In this document: piece after piece, positions 42,508-51,018 of the stretch
How positions within the stretch are numbered: the stretch's first letter is position 1
Layout: the number at the start of each line of letters is the position of its first letter
From: Hyphomicrobiaceae bacterium
GTDB lineage: Bacteria > Pseudomonadota > Alphaproteobacteria > Rhizobiales > Devosiaceae
Length of the DNA stretch: 64,000 bases
Direction of reading: 5' to 3'
Assembly (NCBI GenBank): GCA_020638095.1
Contig: JACKJF010000003.1
Coordinates: 868,001 to 932,000 of the forward strand
Made by a program: the position numbers and the translations under genes
The notes under the pieces: model-generated
Databases searched by the model: none
What the model was told of the DNA's origin: nothing
What the model saw: the letters and a program-made list of their open reading frames with translations, nothing else

Positions 42508-43481
42508 ACGCGCTTCTCGAGATCAGGGGCATCAAGAAGACCTTTCCCGTACGCAAGGGCCTGTTCCAGCGCGTCAAGGGACACGTGAACGCCGTCCGCG
42601 ATGTCACCGTCGATATCGAACGCGGCACGACGCTCGGCCTTGTCGGGGAATCGGGTTGCGGCAAGTCGACACTCGCCAAGGTTCTGGTGGGTCTTTATCC
42701 GCCGAGCGAAGGCGAAATCCGTTTCAACGGCAAACCCATCATCCGGGCCGAAGCGACCGAACGGATCGACACCGCCAGATCGATCCAGATCGTTTTTCAG
42801 GACCCCTATTCCTCGCTCGATCCGCGCCTGCCGATCTGGCGGTCGATCGCCGAGGGCCTCTCCATCCATCACGAAGGCGACGCGTCGACGCTCTGGCGCC
42901 GTGTCGGCGAAATTCTCGAACTGGTCGGTCTGCCGCCCAACGCCGCCGACCGGTATCCGCACGAATTCTCCGGCGGCCAGCGCCAGCGCATCGGGGTTGC
43001 GCGCGCTCTGATCATGGACCCGGAATTCATCATCTGCGACGAGCCGACTTCGGCCCTTGATGTTTCGGTTCAGGCGCAGATTCTCAATCTGCTGAAGCGG
43101 CTGCAGGAAGAGCTCAACCTCACCCTGCTCTTCATCTCGCACAATCTTTCGGTCATTCGTCACGTCGCCGACAAGGTCATGGTCATGTATCTCGGCGCGG
43201 TGGTCGAGATCGCGCCTGCCAGACAGTTGTTCAACGCGCCGCTGCACCCCTATACCAGGGCGCTTCTTTCCGCGACGCCGATTGCCGATCCGAAACTGCG
43301 CGGTCGGCGCATCAAGCTCGAAGGCGAATTGCCGTCTCCCATCAACCCGCCTCCGGGGTGCACCTTCCATCCCCGCTGCCCGCTCGCCAACGACCGCTGC
43401 AAACGCGAGGAGCCGCGTCTGAAGCCGAAGGGCGACGCTTCGGTTGCCTGTCACGCGGTCGAAGAGGGACGGACGGAATAG
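42504..43481 (+). CDS. Peptide/oligosaccharide ABC ATPase (DppF type)
   Basis: A 325-residue ATPase, last gene of the importer operon. KTFPVRKGLFQRVKGHVNAV is the DppF/OppF opening. Walker [10 protein letters not shown], signature FSGGQRQRIGVARAL, Walker B FIICDEPTSALD, and the C-terminal GCTFHPRCPLANDRC extension. It pairs with the DppD-type ATPase. It ends 15 bases from the convergent zur gene. Confidence 0.95.
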   Translation: MNALLEIRGIKKTFPVRKGLFQRVKGHVNAVRDVTVDIERGTTLGLVGESGCGKSTLAKVLVGLYPPSEGEIRFNGKPIIRAEATERIDTARSIQIVFQDPYSSLDPRLPIWRSIAEGLSIHHEGDASTLWRRVGEILELVGLPPNAADRYPHEFSGGQRQRIGVARALIMDPEFIICDEPTSALDVSVQAQILNLLKRLQEELNLTLLFISHNLSVIRHVADKVMVMYLGAVVEIAPARQLFNAPLHPYTRALLSATPIADPKLRGRRIKLEGELPSPINPPPGCTFHPRCPLANDRCKREEPRLKPKGDASVACHAVEEGRTE

Positions 43482-43496
43482 CCAATCGTCGGCCGG

Positions 43497-43898
43497 TCAG
43501 TGCGGACGTGTGCAGCCCGCGCACGTGCCCCGAAGTTCGACCGTTGCCGAATGGGTGTGAAAGCCTGATTCTTCCGCCCAGCCATCGAGCCGCTGCCGGA
43601 TTACGGCATCAGCGAACTCCTCGACCGAACCACAGGTTTCGCAGATGGCGAAGGCGATGAGTCCGCGCCGGTGGCACTCATCGCCGGCGCAGGCGACAAA
43701 GGCATTGAGGCTTTCGAGCCGGTGGGCGAGCCCCGCCGCAACCAGTTTGTCGAGCGCCCGATAGACCTGAAGCGGTGCCTTGATGCCGTCGGCCTTGAGT
43801 TGACCGAGAATGTCATAGGCGCTCATCGGCGTGCCGGTCTTTTGCAAACAGCCGAGCACCAGATCCTGATTGCGGGTGAGTTTTGGCGGCTCAGTCAT
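43497..43898 (-). CDS. zur: Zinc uptake regulator Zur (Fur family)
   Basis: A 133-residue Fur-family repressor. The N-terminal winged helix includes PMSAYDILGQLKADGIK and APLQVYRALDKLVAAGLAHR. Zinc-site motifs follow: ACAGDECHRRG, AICETCGSVEE and the C-terminal GTCAGCTRPH (structural zinc, two CxxC). It is cotranscribed with znuB and znuC (its ATG overlaps the znuB stop by 8 bases) and should bind the palindromes at 45521-45562 when zinc is plentiful. Confidence 0.92.
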   Translation of the reverse strand: MTEPPKLTRNQDLVLGCLQKTGTPMSAYDILGQLKADGIKAPLQVYRALDKLVAAGLAHRLESLNAFVACAGDECHRRGLIAFAICETCGSVEEFADAVIRQRLDGWAEESGFHTHSATVELRGTCAGCTRPH

Positions 43899-44718
43899 GG
43901 GATAGGTCTCCGTCGGTCGCGTCCCGGCCGAAAAGGCGCGCCGGAACGATCAGCGAAATGAGAAACAGAACCAGCGCGCCCACCACGATTGACGGGCCGG
44001 ACGGCGTGTTGAAGTTGAGCGACAGTCCCATGCCGCCCCAGACCGCAAGCACGCCTAGAAGCGCGGCGATCAGCACCATCTGTTCGGGTGACGCAGATAG
44101 CCGGCGCGCGGACGCTGCCGGAATGACCAGAAGCGAGGTGATCAGGAGAATGCCGACCAGCTTCATCGCGATGGCGATCACAAGGGCCAGAAGCACCATC
44201 AAAACCACCCGCATCACTTCTGGCCGCTGGCCTTCCGCCTCCGCCAATTCGACGCTTAGCGTCGAGGCGAGAAGCGGGCGCCAGAACCAGCCGAGCACGA
44301 AAAGGATTACCGCCCCGCCCATGCCGATAACCAGAAGGTCCGGCTTCGAGACGGCCAGAATGTCGCCGAAAAGGAAACCAACAAGATCGACCCGGACCCA
44401 GGTGAGAAAACTGACGATCACCAGTCCTACGGCCAGCGTCGAATGCGACAGAATGCCGAGCAAAGCGTCCGACGACAGGCCCGCACGCCGCTGCACGACG
44501 ATGAGCAGTAACGAGACCAGCACCGCGACGGCAAACACGCCGGCCGTGATGTTGAGGTTGAAAAGCAGCGCCAGCGCCACACCCAGAAGCGCTGCGTGCG
44601 CAATCGTGTCGCCGAAATAGGCCATGCGCCGCCACACGACGAAACAACCGAGGGGACCCGCCACCAGGGCGAGCATGCTGCCCGCAAGGACGGCCCGCAC
44701 GAAGAAATCGTCAAGCAT
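43891..44718 (-). CDS. znuB: Zinc ABC transporter permease ZnuB
   Basis: A 275-residue permease of the metal (ABC-3) family with about 8-9 helices. FFVRAVLAGSMLALVAGPLG begins the protein; RMAYFGDTIAHAALLGVAL is the family signature, and KLVGILLITSLLVIPAAS the later one. ATG 44718 overlaps the znuC end by 8 bases; further upstream in-frame sequence is the His-rich part of znuC in another frame. It moves Zn(II) delivered by ZnuA. Confidence 0.95.
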   Translation of the reverse strand: MLDDFFVRAVLAGSMLALVAGPLGCFVVWRRMAYFGDTIAHAALLGVALALLFNLNITAGVFAVAVLVSLLLIVVQRRAGLSSDALLGILSHSTLAVGLVIVSFLTWVRVDLVGFLFGDILAVSKPDLLVIGMGGAVILFVLGWFWRPLLASTLSVELAEAEGQRPEVMRVVLMVLLALVIAIAMKLVGILLITSLLVIPAASARRLSASPEQMVLIAALLGVLAVWGGMGLSLNFNTPSGPSIVVGALVLFLISLIVPARLFGRDATDGDLSHD

Positions 44719-45493
44719 GGTGGTGTCCGTGATGATCGTGAGTGTGGCCATCCGGCGCCACCCGGCCGTCGGGCAGGTGTTCGTGGTCATGGTGATGGTT
44801 GTAGAGCGCAAGGCCATGTCCGTGCTGTGGCCCGAACAGGCTGAGATATTCGGTCGACTGCATCACCTGTTCCGGAGCGCCCGTGCAGCAGACATGCTTG
44901 TTGAGGCAGACGACCGTATCGGTTTCCGCCATCACCACGTGCAGGTCGTGCGAAATCAGCAGGATGCCGCAATCGCGCTCATGCTTGATCCGGCCGATCA
45001 GTTCGTAAATCTGCGTTTCGCCGGAAAAATCGACACCCTGCACCGGCTCATCGAGCACCAGGAGGTCCGGGTTGCGCACCAGCGCCCGTGCCAGAAGGGC
45101 GCGCTGGAACTGGCCGCCCGAAAGGCTTTGCACATCGCGCCGCGCCAGATCGGCGATGCCGACCGCCTCGAGCACCGCCATCACCTCGGGAAGGGGATAG
45201 CGCCCGGTCAGCTGCATCAGCCGAAGGACGCTCATTGGCAGCGTGTGATCGACCGCAAGCTTTTGTGGTACATAGCCGATAACAAGTCCGGGGCGCCTCA
45301 GAACCGACCCCGAAGTCGGCTGCAAAACGCCTGTGACAACTTTCGCCGTCGTCGACTTGCCCGAGCCGTTCGGCCCGATCAGGGTCACGATCTGGCCGCG
45401 CGTGATGCTGAGGCTGATCCCTTCGACCCGGACTCGCGTGCCATCGCGGACGGAGACATTGTCGAGCCGGATCAGTTCGCGCGTTTCCATCAA
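44711..45493 (-). CDS. znuC: Zinc ABC transporter ATPase ZnuC
   Basis: A 260-residue ATPase. Walker A GPNGSGKST, signature LSGGQFQRALLARAL, Walker B LLVLDEPVQGVD. The C-terminal tail is His-rich (NHHHDHEHLPDGR, HTHDHHGHHHA), as in many ZnuC proteins, and may buffer zinc at the inner face. First gene of znuC-znuB-zur, divergent from znuA with Zur-like boxes between. Confidence 0.95.
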   Translation of the reverse strand: MMETRELIRLDNVSVRDGTRVRVEGISLSITRGQIVTLIGPNGSGKSTTAKVVTGVLQPTSGSVLRRPGLVIGYVPQKLAVDHTLPMSVLRLMQLTGRYPLPEVMAVLEAVGIADLARRDVQSLSGGQFQRALLARALVRNPDLLVLDEPVQGVDFSGETQIYELIGRIKHERDCGILLISHDLHVVMAETDTVVCLNKHVCCTGAPEQVMQSTEYLSLFGPQHGHGLALYNHHHDHEHLPDGRVAPDGHTHDHHGHHHA

Positions 45494-45520
45494 TCCGTCA
45501 CCTTTTCGCCTTGCATCCGA

Positions 45521-45539
45521 GATGTAATATAGTTACATC
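45521..45539. promoter_or_regulatory. Zur box 1
   Basis: GATGTAA (45521-45527), TATAG, TTACATC (45533-45539) is a perfect 7-5-7 palindrome 28 bases before the znuC start. AT-rich palindromes with ATGTAAxxxxxTTACAT cores are usual Zur targets in alphaproteobacteria. Confidence 0.72.
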
Positions 45540-45547
45540 CTGTTATT

Positions 45548-45562
45548 TGTTATGTCATAACA
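45548..45562. promoter_or_regulatory. Zur box 2
   Basis: TGTTATG, T, CATAACA (45548-45562) is a 15-base palindrome 33 bases before the znuA GTG, flanked by further TGTTAT/ATAACA half-sites (45541-45546 and 45562-45567). Together with box 1 it lets one repressor control both divergent operons. Confidence 0.68.
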
Positions 45563-45594
45563 TAACATCGATTCAAAACAAGCCGGAGTCGCTC

Positions 45595-46512
45595 GTGAAA
45601 ATGGATTGGCAACGATTGGCACTGGCCCTTCTCGGCTGGCTTCTGGTTGATCAGGCGGCGAGTGCCGCCCCAAACGTCGTGGTTTCGGTCAAGCCCATCC
45701 ATTCCCTCGTCGCCGCCGTGATGGGTGACCTGGGCGCGCCGGTCCTTCTTGTCGACAACAATGCCTCGCCCCACACCTTTTCGTTGCGGCCTTCCGACGC
45801 CGAGGCCCTGCAGAATGCCGATCTGGTGGTCTATGTCGGGCCTGACCTCGAAGCCTTTCTGGTGAGACCGCTGGCAAGCCTCGCCCAGAACGCCGACATA
45901 CTCGAACTCGACAGGGCGCCCGGCCTGTCATTGTTGCCGGTCAACGAGCGCATTCTCGCCGAATTCGGCGAGGGAGATGACGATCATGATGGCGCCTACG
46001 ACATGCATCTCTGGCTCGACCCCGAAAACGCGGGCACGATTGCCGCTGCAGTCGCCACCGAGCTCGAAAAGCTCGATCCTGAAAACGTGCAGGTCTACGA
46101 AGCCAATCTGGCGGATCTGCGATCACGCCTGAATGAACTGACGGCTGACCTCAAGACCGAGCTTTTGGAAAAAGGCTCAGGCCGGCCCATCGTCTATCAC
46201 GACGCGTTTCACTATTTCGAGCGGGCCTTTGGCGTTCAGTCGGTCGGGGCGGTCACGCTCAACCCCGAAATCGCCACCAGTGCCGCCCACCTCTCCGAAC
46301 TGACGGCGATCGTCAAGGCGAACGGTGCCGACTGCGTCTTCGTCGAGCCCCAATTCGAGCCACGCCTTGCCGAATTGCTTGCCGCGGAAGGTGGTATCGC
46401 CACCATCGAAGCAGACCCGCTGGGATCCCAATTTCCGGCGGGAACCGGTCAATATGAGCAACTTCTGCGATCGCTTGCAGACGCATTCGTCGCCTGCCAA
46501 CACGCGGAATGA
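45595..46512 (+). CDS. znuA: Zinc ABC transporter substrate-binding protein ZnuA
   Basis: A 305-residue periplasmic zinc-binding protein. GTG 45595 (CGGAG six bases upstream) or ATG 45601 gives a signal peptide ending near ASA-APN. Zinc ligands are expected at the His of VVVSVKPIHSLVAAVM, in NNASPHTFSLRPSD, in PIVYHDAFHYFERAFG and the C-terminal Asp/Glu region. The metal-scavenging loop is short and acidic (EGDDDHDGAYDMHLW), with few His, unlike the long His-rich loops of many ZnuA. Divergent from znuC. Confidence 0.94.
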   Translation: MKMDWQRLALALLGWLLVDQAASAAPNVVVSVKPIHSLVAAVMGDLGAPVLLVDNNASPHTFSLRPSDAEALQNADLVVYVGPDLEAFLVRPLASLAQNADILELDRAPGLSLLPVNERILAEFGEGDDDHDGAYDMHLWLDPENAGTIAAAVATELEKLDPENVQVYEANLADLRSRLNELTADLKTELLEKGSGRPIVYHDAFHYFERAFGVQSVGAVTLNPEIATSAAHLSELTAIVKANGADCVFVEPQFEPRLAELLAAEGGIATIEADPLGSQFPAGTGQYEQLLRSLADAFVACQHAE

Positions 46513-46525
46513 TCTCGCAAAGAGT

Positions 46526-47014
46526 CTAGTTGCAGCTTGTACTGGTCTTCAGCCGGTCGGCAAGCTGCCCGGTAAGCGGTTCATATTGTGCGCGGTCGGC
46601 AGCGTCGAACAACAGCCACACAGCGGCATATTGCGTGTCGTTGCACTGGGCTTCCATGCGCACATAAAGAATCTGTTGGCCGAACATTCCCGAATAAACG
46701 CCCCAGCCTGGCTGCCCGGCTTCGTAGGTGATCGCCCAGCCGTTGGCTCGCGCCATCTGTGTGCTGTTGGCAACTTCGGCGGCAAACGCCGGTGCCATCA
46801 CGTTGGCGCCGAACACGGTCAGCGACGCGCGCTGGTCCGTGCTGAGAAAGGTTTGCCCGTCGCCATTGTCCGGCGCCGAATCGACCGCCATGAACCCGTC
46901 CGGCACGGTGAACTGGAATCCGTAGCGGGCATTCGAATAAGTGTCCTCCGCCAGCGCTGCGGCGGGCAAGGTGGCAAGTCCGGCCACGAAGGCCATGAGA
47001 AGACGTGACTTCAT
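46526..47014 (-). CDS. Small exported protein of unknown function (pair member 2)
   Basis: A 162-residue protein with a signal peptide (LLMAFVAGLATLPAAALA-ED) and a mature domain beginning TYSNARYGFQFTVPDGF. One likely disulfide (AQCNDTQ and TSTSCN). The mature start and the overall pattern match the gene just upstream (HNARYGVTADIPPEF), so the two are probably diverged tandem duplicates. The pattern recalls periplasmic domains that hold a YGF-P-F motif; no function can be given. ATG lies one base after the preceding stop. Confidence 0.78.
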   Translation of the reverse strand: MKSRLLMAFVAGLATLPAAALAEDTYSNARYGFQFTVPDGFMAVDSAPDNGDGQTFLSTDQRASLTVFGANVMAPAFAAEVANSTQMARANGWAITYEAGQPGWGVYSGMFGQQILYVRMEAQCNDTQYAAVWLLFDAADRAQYEPLTGQLADRLKTSTSCN

Positions 47015-47015
47015 T

Positions 47016-47492
47016 TTAGCAGGCTCTCCCGTTTTCCTGATGCAGCGAGGCAAAGACCCGGTCTGCGGACGAAGGCATTCGCCCATGCATTTCAAACTTG
47101 GCAATGATGGCAATTTTCCCGTTGCAGGCCGCCTCGATTCTGACTTTGAGGCTGCCGCCGCCGACGCCACCCCAATATTCCGCCCAGTCGGGCGTGATGG
47201 TGTGACCGCTGACCGGCCACCCGCCATAGGTCTGGTCGTGTTCGATCTGCGCCTCGACGAAGGCCTCGAACGAGCCGCCGAGCGGGGCCCCGTAGACGGT
47301 CAGAAGCCCGTTGGAGGCCCGAAAGATCAACCCGTCGGAATTGGCCGCTTCCGGCCCGCTCGGCGCGAATTCGGGCGGAATGTCGGCCGTGACGCCGTAA
47401 CGGGCATTGTGATAGGTCGTCCATTGCTGGGCCAGCGCCGGACCGGTCATAGCCACGACAATCAGAACCACCGCCATCCGCAAGATTGGCAT
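47016..47492 (-). CDS. Small exported protein of unknown function (pair member 1)
   Basis: A 158-residue protein; ATG 47492 follows GAGGAGAG and gives a signal peptide (LRMAVVLIVVAMTGPALA-QQ). The mature part begins WTTYHNARYGVTADIPPEF and has a Gly-rich turn (AEYWGGVGGGSLKVRIEA) and two cysteines near the end (AACNG, GRAC). It is cotranscribed with, and related to, the following gene, and divergent from a rhodanese gene. Confidence 0.78.
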   Translation of the reverse strand: MPILRMAVVLIVVAMTGPALAQQWTTYHNARYGVTADIPPEFAPSGPEAANSDGLIFRASNGLLTVYGAPLGGSFEAFVEAQIEHDQTYGGWPVSGHTITPDWAEYWGGVGGGSLKVRIEAACNGKIAIIAKFEMHGRMPSSADRVFASLHQENGRAC

Positions 47493-47551
47493 TTGCGCTC
47501 TCCTCGTCTTGTGGGCATTATCGTACCGGGTTGGGAAAAAGTTCAAGTCCG

Positions 47552-47953
47552 ATGCCGGTTTCATCCAGCGATCTCGTCAGCGCCGCTCTGCGCGAAATCA
47601 TCACGCTTCCGGTTGACGAAGCGCGGGAGTTGGCCGCCCGCGACGATGTGCAGCTGGTCGATCTCCGCGATATCCGTGAGCTTCAGCGCGAGGGCCGGAT
47701 TCCGGGCGCCTTCCATGCGCCGCGCGGCCTGCTCGAATTCTGGATCGACCCGGAAAGCGAATATGCCAAACCCGTCTTTCAGGAAGACAAGACCTTCATA
47801 TTCTTTTGTGCCGCCGGCATGCGCTCGGCCCTCGCCACAAAAACGGCGCAGGACATGGGCCTGAAAAAGGTCGCGCATATCGAGGGTGGCTTTTCCGCCT
47901 GGCGCCGCGGCGGCGGACCGGTGGAAATGCCCGAACCGCGGAGCGACAAATGA
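47552..47953 (+). CDS. Rhodanese-like sulfurtransferase
   Basis: A 133-residue single-domain rhodanese. LVDLRDIRELQREGRIPGAF is the CH2A-type motif and FFCAAGMRSALAT the active-site loop with catalytic Cys (CAAGMRS). Start ATG 47552; upstream in-frame sequence is the control region of the divergent gene. It transfers sulfane sulfur to an unknown acceptor in the cytoplasm. Its stop overlaps the start of the LacI regulator gene (ATGA), so the two are co-translated. Confidence 0.88.
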   Translation: MPVSSSDLVSAALREIITLPVDEARELAARDDVQLVDLRDIRELQREGRIPGAFHAPRGLLEFWIDPESEYAKPVFQEDKTFIFFCAAGMRSALATKTAQDMGLKKVAHIEGGFSAWRRGGGPVEMPEPRSDK

Positions 47954-49032
47954 TCAAGCGTGCCTCGGTCGCTGACGTCGCCCGCCTGGCGGGGGTCTCG
48001 ACCGCCACGGTTTCCCGCGTGACAACCCATCCCGAACGGGTCGCCGAACCCACCCGCACCCGTGTCCTCGAAGCCATCGCCGAACTCAACTTCGTCAAGT
48101 CGGCCGCCGGCCTGTCACTGCGCCGCCAGCAAGCGAACTCCATACTCGTCGTCGTCAACAATCTAGGAAATGTCTACTGGTCCGAAATCTTCCAGGGCAT
48201 TCACGAGCGGGCCGAAGCCAACAATTACGATCTGATGATCACCACGCTTCGCGACGAGCGGGGCGAGGAACGCTATATGGAGCGCCTGCGCACCGGGCGC
48301 GTTGACGGCGTCATTCTTCTCGAACAGACCCGCAAGCTCAACGAAAACTACGATGCGCTCTGCAAGGAATTCGGCGGCATTCCGCCCATCGTCGGCTTCT
48401 GCGAACTTCCCGGCTCGCTGCGCTTCCCGCATGTGCTCATCGACAACCGCAATGCCGCCTACCGGGCCACCAAATACCTCATCGAGGCCGGGCATCGTCA
48501 TATTGCCCACATTCGCGGCCCCGAGCACCTGCCGGTTGCCCGCGAGCGCATGGCCGGATTCATGGAAGCCATGCTCGAACATCAGCTCCCCGTCGGCCCG
48601 GACGATGTCTGGACCTCCGAGTTCCATCGCGACGGCGGCCGCCGCACGGCCCGCCGCATGGCGAGGCTCGCGAGCCTGCCGACGGCGATTTTCTGCTGCA
48701 CGGACGATGTCGCCATGGGCGCGATTTCCGAGCTCTCGACCCTCGGTATCCGCGTCCCCGAGGATATTTCGATCATGGGCTTCGACAACAATGCCTATGC
48801 TGACGTGTTCGTGCCGGCGCTCACCACCATGGCCCAGCCGCGCGAACAGATCGGGGTAGCCGCAACCGACCTGCTGCTCAAAGTCCTCAGCGACCGGCGC
48901 GGCGGACGGCGGCAGGTGAGCAGGAAACCCGAAATCATCGAACTCAAGGTGCACCTCGCAAGGCGCAATTCGGTGCGCGAGCTGACCGGCGCGAAACCTC
49001 TGCCCCGCACTACTTCGGCCGTCGAAGACTGA
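47950..49032 (+). CDS. LacI family transcriptional regulator
   Basis: A 360-residue repressor. ASVADVARLAGVSTATVSRV is the helix-turn-helix, followed by a hinge that ends near SLRRQQANSILVVVNNLGN. The effector domain includes FCCTDDVAMGAISELSTLG and IMGFDNNAYADVF. The C terminus is slightly long (TGAKPLPRTTSAVED). It is about 1 kb from the Entner-Doudoroff cluster and may control it, with the palindromes at 49898-49968 as candidate sites, but cobK lies between. Co-translation with a rhodanese is unusual. Confidence 0.9.
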   Translation: MIKRASVADVARLAGVSTATVSRVTTHPERVAEPTRTRVLEAIAELNFVKSAAGLSLRRQQANSILVVVNNLGNVYWSEIFQGIHERAEANNYDLMITTLRDERGEERYMERLRTGRVDGVILLEQTRKLNENYDALCKEFGGIPPIVGFCELPGSLRFPHVLIDNRNAAYRATKYLIEAGHRHIAHIRGPEHLPVARERMAGFMEAMLEHQLPVGPDDVWTSEFHRDGGRRTARRMARLASLPTAIFCCTDDVAMGAISELSTLGIRVPEDISIMGFDNNAYADVFVPALTTMAQPREQIGVAATDLLLKVLSDRRGGRRQVSRKPEIIELKVHLARRNSVRELTGAKPLPRTTSAVED

Positions 49033-49035
49033 AGA

Positions 49036-49803
49036 TCAGACCGGAAAGAGCCGTCTGAGACCCGTCCGGGCAGGTGCCGGGAGCCGGTCGAACGCCGCCA
49101 GAACCTCGGTGACCGAGCCGACCGAAGGTGCGTTGGGCAGGCGCGGCCGGTCGACCATGATCACCTGCACGTTGATCATGAACGCCGCTTCCAGCTTGGT
49201 TCCCGTCATCGCGCCGCCGGAATCCTTGGCCACGAGATGCGTGATGCGATCCTTTCGCATCAGGGCGAGTTCATCGGATCGGCTGAACGGCGGCGTCGCC
49301 AGAACGACGTCGAAATTGTCGGGCAGCGATGTGTCCGGCATTTCGATCGCCCTGAGGGCGAATTGCACGTCGCGCCGCCGGATGAAGGCCTCAAGTGAAT
49401 CCCGGCCAAGGGTGAGAAAAACACGGGCGCCGACCGGAATGCGCTCCGCCGCCTGCGCAGCACTCTCCACCCGCCACCAGTGACTGTTTGCCGGTTCGGT
49501 GAAGGGCGGCCTGGCATAGCGGACCAGCGGCACGCCGCTCCGCGAAACGGCTTCCAGAATCTGTGCGCCAATGCCCGGCGCAAACGGGTGCGTTGCATCG
49601 ACGACATGTTCGAAGTGGTTGCGTACGATAAATTCGGCAATGCCCTCGGCGCCGCCAAGTCCGCCGGTAACCAGCTTGCCCTTCGGCTTTGCGGGCTCGG
49701 CGCTGCGCCCGGCAACGGATGTGGTGACGGCGTGCCCGCGCTCCACCAGCGCATTGGCGATTTCCACCGCCTCGATCGTTCCGCCAAAGACCAGAACTTT
49801 CAT
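49036..49803 (-). CDS. cobK: Precorrin-6A reductase (cobalt-precorrin-6A reductase)
   Basis: A 255-residue NADPH-dependent enzyme of aerobic cobalamin synthesis (CobK). VLVFGGTIEAVEIANALVER is the nucleotide fold opening; VVDATHPFAPGIGAQILEAV and THLVAKDSGGAMTGTKLEAA are conserved CobK motifs. It stands alone here: no other cobalamin gene is in the window. It reduces precorrin-6A to precorrin-6B. Convergent with the LacI gene. Confidence 0.9.
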   Translation of the reverse strand: MKVLVFGGTIEAVEIANALVERGHAVTTSVAGRSAEPAKPKGKLVTGGLGGAEGIAEFIVRNHFEHVVDATHPFAPGIGAQILEAVSRSGVPLVRYARPPFTEPANSHWWRVESAAQAAERIPVGARVFLTLGRDSLEAFIRRRDVQFALRAIEMPDTSLPDNFDVVLATPPFSRSDELALMRKDRITHLVAKDSGGAMTGTKLEAAFMINVQVIMVDRPRLPNAPSVGSVTEVLAAFDRLPAPARTGLRRLFPV

Positions 49804-49897
49804 TTGACTGCGTCCGTCATCATCGCTTGGACCTGCCGCAACAGGCTATCAGGTCCGGGTTAACGTGCTCCAACCCGGCAAATGCGCTGAAATTTGG

Positions 49898-49968
49898 CCA
49901 ATTTGCAGGCAATTGGGCGTTCAGAGGCTCCATTGGAGCAAATGTTGAGCATGATTGCGTATGCAATC
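49898..49968. promoter_or_regulatory. Two palindromes before the Entner-Doudoroff cluster
   Basis: CCAATT (49898-49903) and AATTGG (49911-49916) flank seven bases; GATTGC (49953-49958) and GCAATC (49963-49968) flank GTAT. Both lie in the 228-base space between the divergent cobK and kinase starts. They are candidate operators for the LacI-type protein encoded at 47950 or another sugar regulator. Confidence 0.38.
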
Positions 49969-50031
49969 CTTGCGCGGCTTTCTGCCATTGATTATGCCAC
50001 CTGCAACCCGTGCCTTTTAAGGACACACTGC

Positions 50032-50985
50032 ATGACCACATATTACGTGGGCGTGGATGGCGGCGGCACAAGGTGCCGCATGCGTCTGGCAGACGAGAAT
50101 CTCGAAACCATCGCTGAATCGGTGATCGATTCGCCGTCCAACCTGCAGGTGCGCAATGGGTCGGCCGCGTTCGGCTCGATTCAGGAACTGACCGAAAGCG
50201 TTTTCAAAAAGGCCGGGCTCGGCGCAGCGGCGATCGCCTCGGCCCATGCCTGTTTCGGCATGGCCGGCGGCCGCCTCCGCAGTGCTCGCGAGGCTTTCGC
50301 CGCAAGGACTTTTCCGTTCGCTCATGTCGAGGTCTACGACGATATCGATATTGCTCAGGCCGGCGCGCACGAGGGCGGCGATGGCGCCGTGCTCATCATC
50401 GGCACAGGTTCGGCCGGCATGGGCATGATGGATGGCACCCGCTACCAGATCGGTGGCTGGGGCTTTCTCGTCGGCGACACGATGTCAGGCGGCATCCTCG
50501 GCCGCGAACTCGTTCGTCTGTCGCTTCTCGCCCACGAGGGCCTCGACGAACAGTCCGACCTTACCCGCGCGCTCATGGCGCGTTTCGACAATGACGCCGA
50601 CAAGCTGATGGCCTGGTCGTTCAACAACCCGGACGCACGTGCCGAAATGGAAGAACTGTTTTCGCTCGGCTATTCACCCGAGCCAAGCGGTCCGGTCCCG
50701 GCGCGACCGGCCGACTATGGTCAGTTCGCGCCGATGGTTCTGGAGTTTGCCGAGCGCGGCGATCCCGTCGCCGGGCGCCTGATGGCGTTCGAACACGCGG
50801 CCATCGACCAGTATGTGAACTGGTTCAAGTCGCGGGGCGCAAAGTCGATCGCCATTGTCGGCGGGCTTGGGCAACGGCTGTTGCCCGACCTCATCGCCCG
50901 GCACGGACCGATCATGTGCCTGCCCAAGAAAGACTCAATGCACGGCGCCCTTATTCTCGCCCGGCGCCAGCATCAGTCCGCCTGA
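50032..50985 (+). CDS. BadF/BadG/BcrA/BcrD-type sugar kinase (glucosamine/N-acetylglucosamine kinase-like)
   Basis: A 317-residue ASKHA-fold kinase. YYVGVDGGGTRCRMRLADEN is the phosphate-1 motif; VLIIGTGSAGMGMMDG and GGWGFLVGDTMSGGILGREL are the conserved nucleotide and sugar motifs of N-acetylglucosamine/glucosamine kinases. It starts at ATG after AAGGA. It leads the zwf-pgl-edd set, so it probably feeds a hexose 6-phosphate into the Entner-Doudoroff pathway; whether its substrate is an amino sugar or glucose is open. Confidence 0.85.
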   Translation: MTTYYVGVDGGGTRCRMRLADENLETIAESVIDSPSNLQVRNGSAAFGSIQELTESVFKKAGLGAAAIASAHACFGMAGGRLRSAREAFAARTFPFAHVEVYDDIDIAQAGAHEGGDGAVLIIGTGSAGMGMMDGTRYQIGGWGFLVGDTMSGGILGRELVRLSLLAHEGLDEQSDLTRALMARFDNDADKLMAWSFNNPDARAEMEELFSLGYSPEPSGPVPARPADYGQFAPMVLEFAERGDPVAGRLMAFEHAAIDQYVNWFKSRGAKSIAIVGGLGQRLLPDLIARHGPIMCLPKKDSMHGALILARRQHQSA

Positions 50986-51018
50986 TTACCTCAAAACGAT
51001 TGACCGAGGGAGCTTCCC

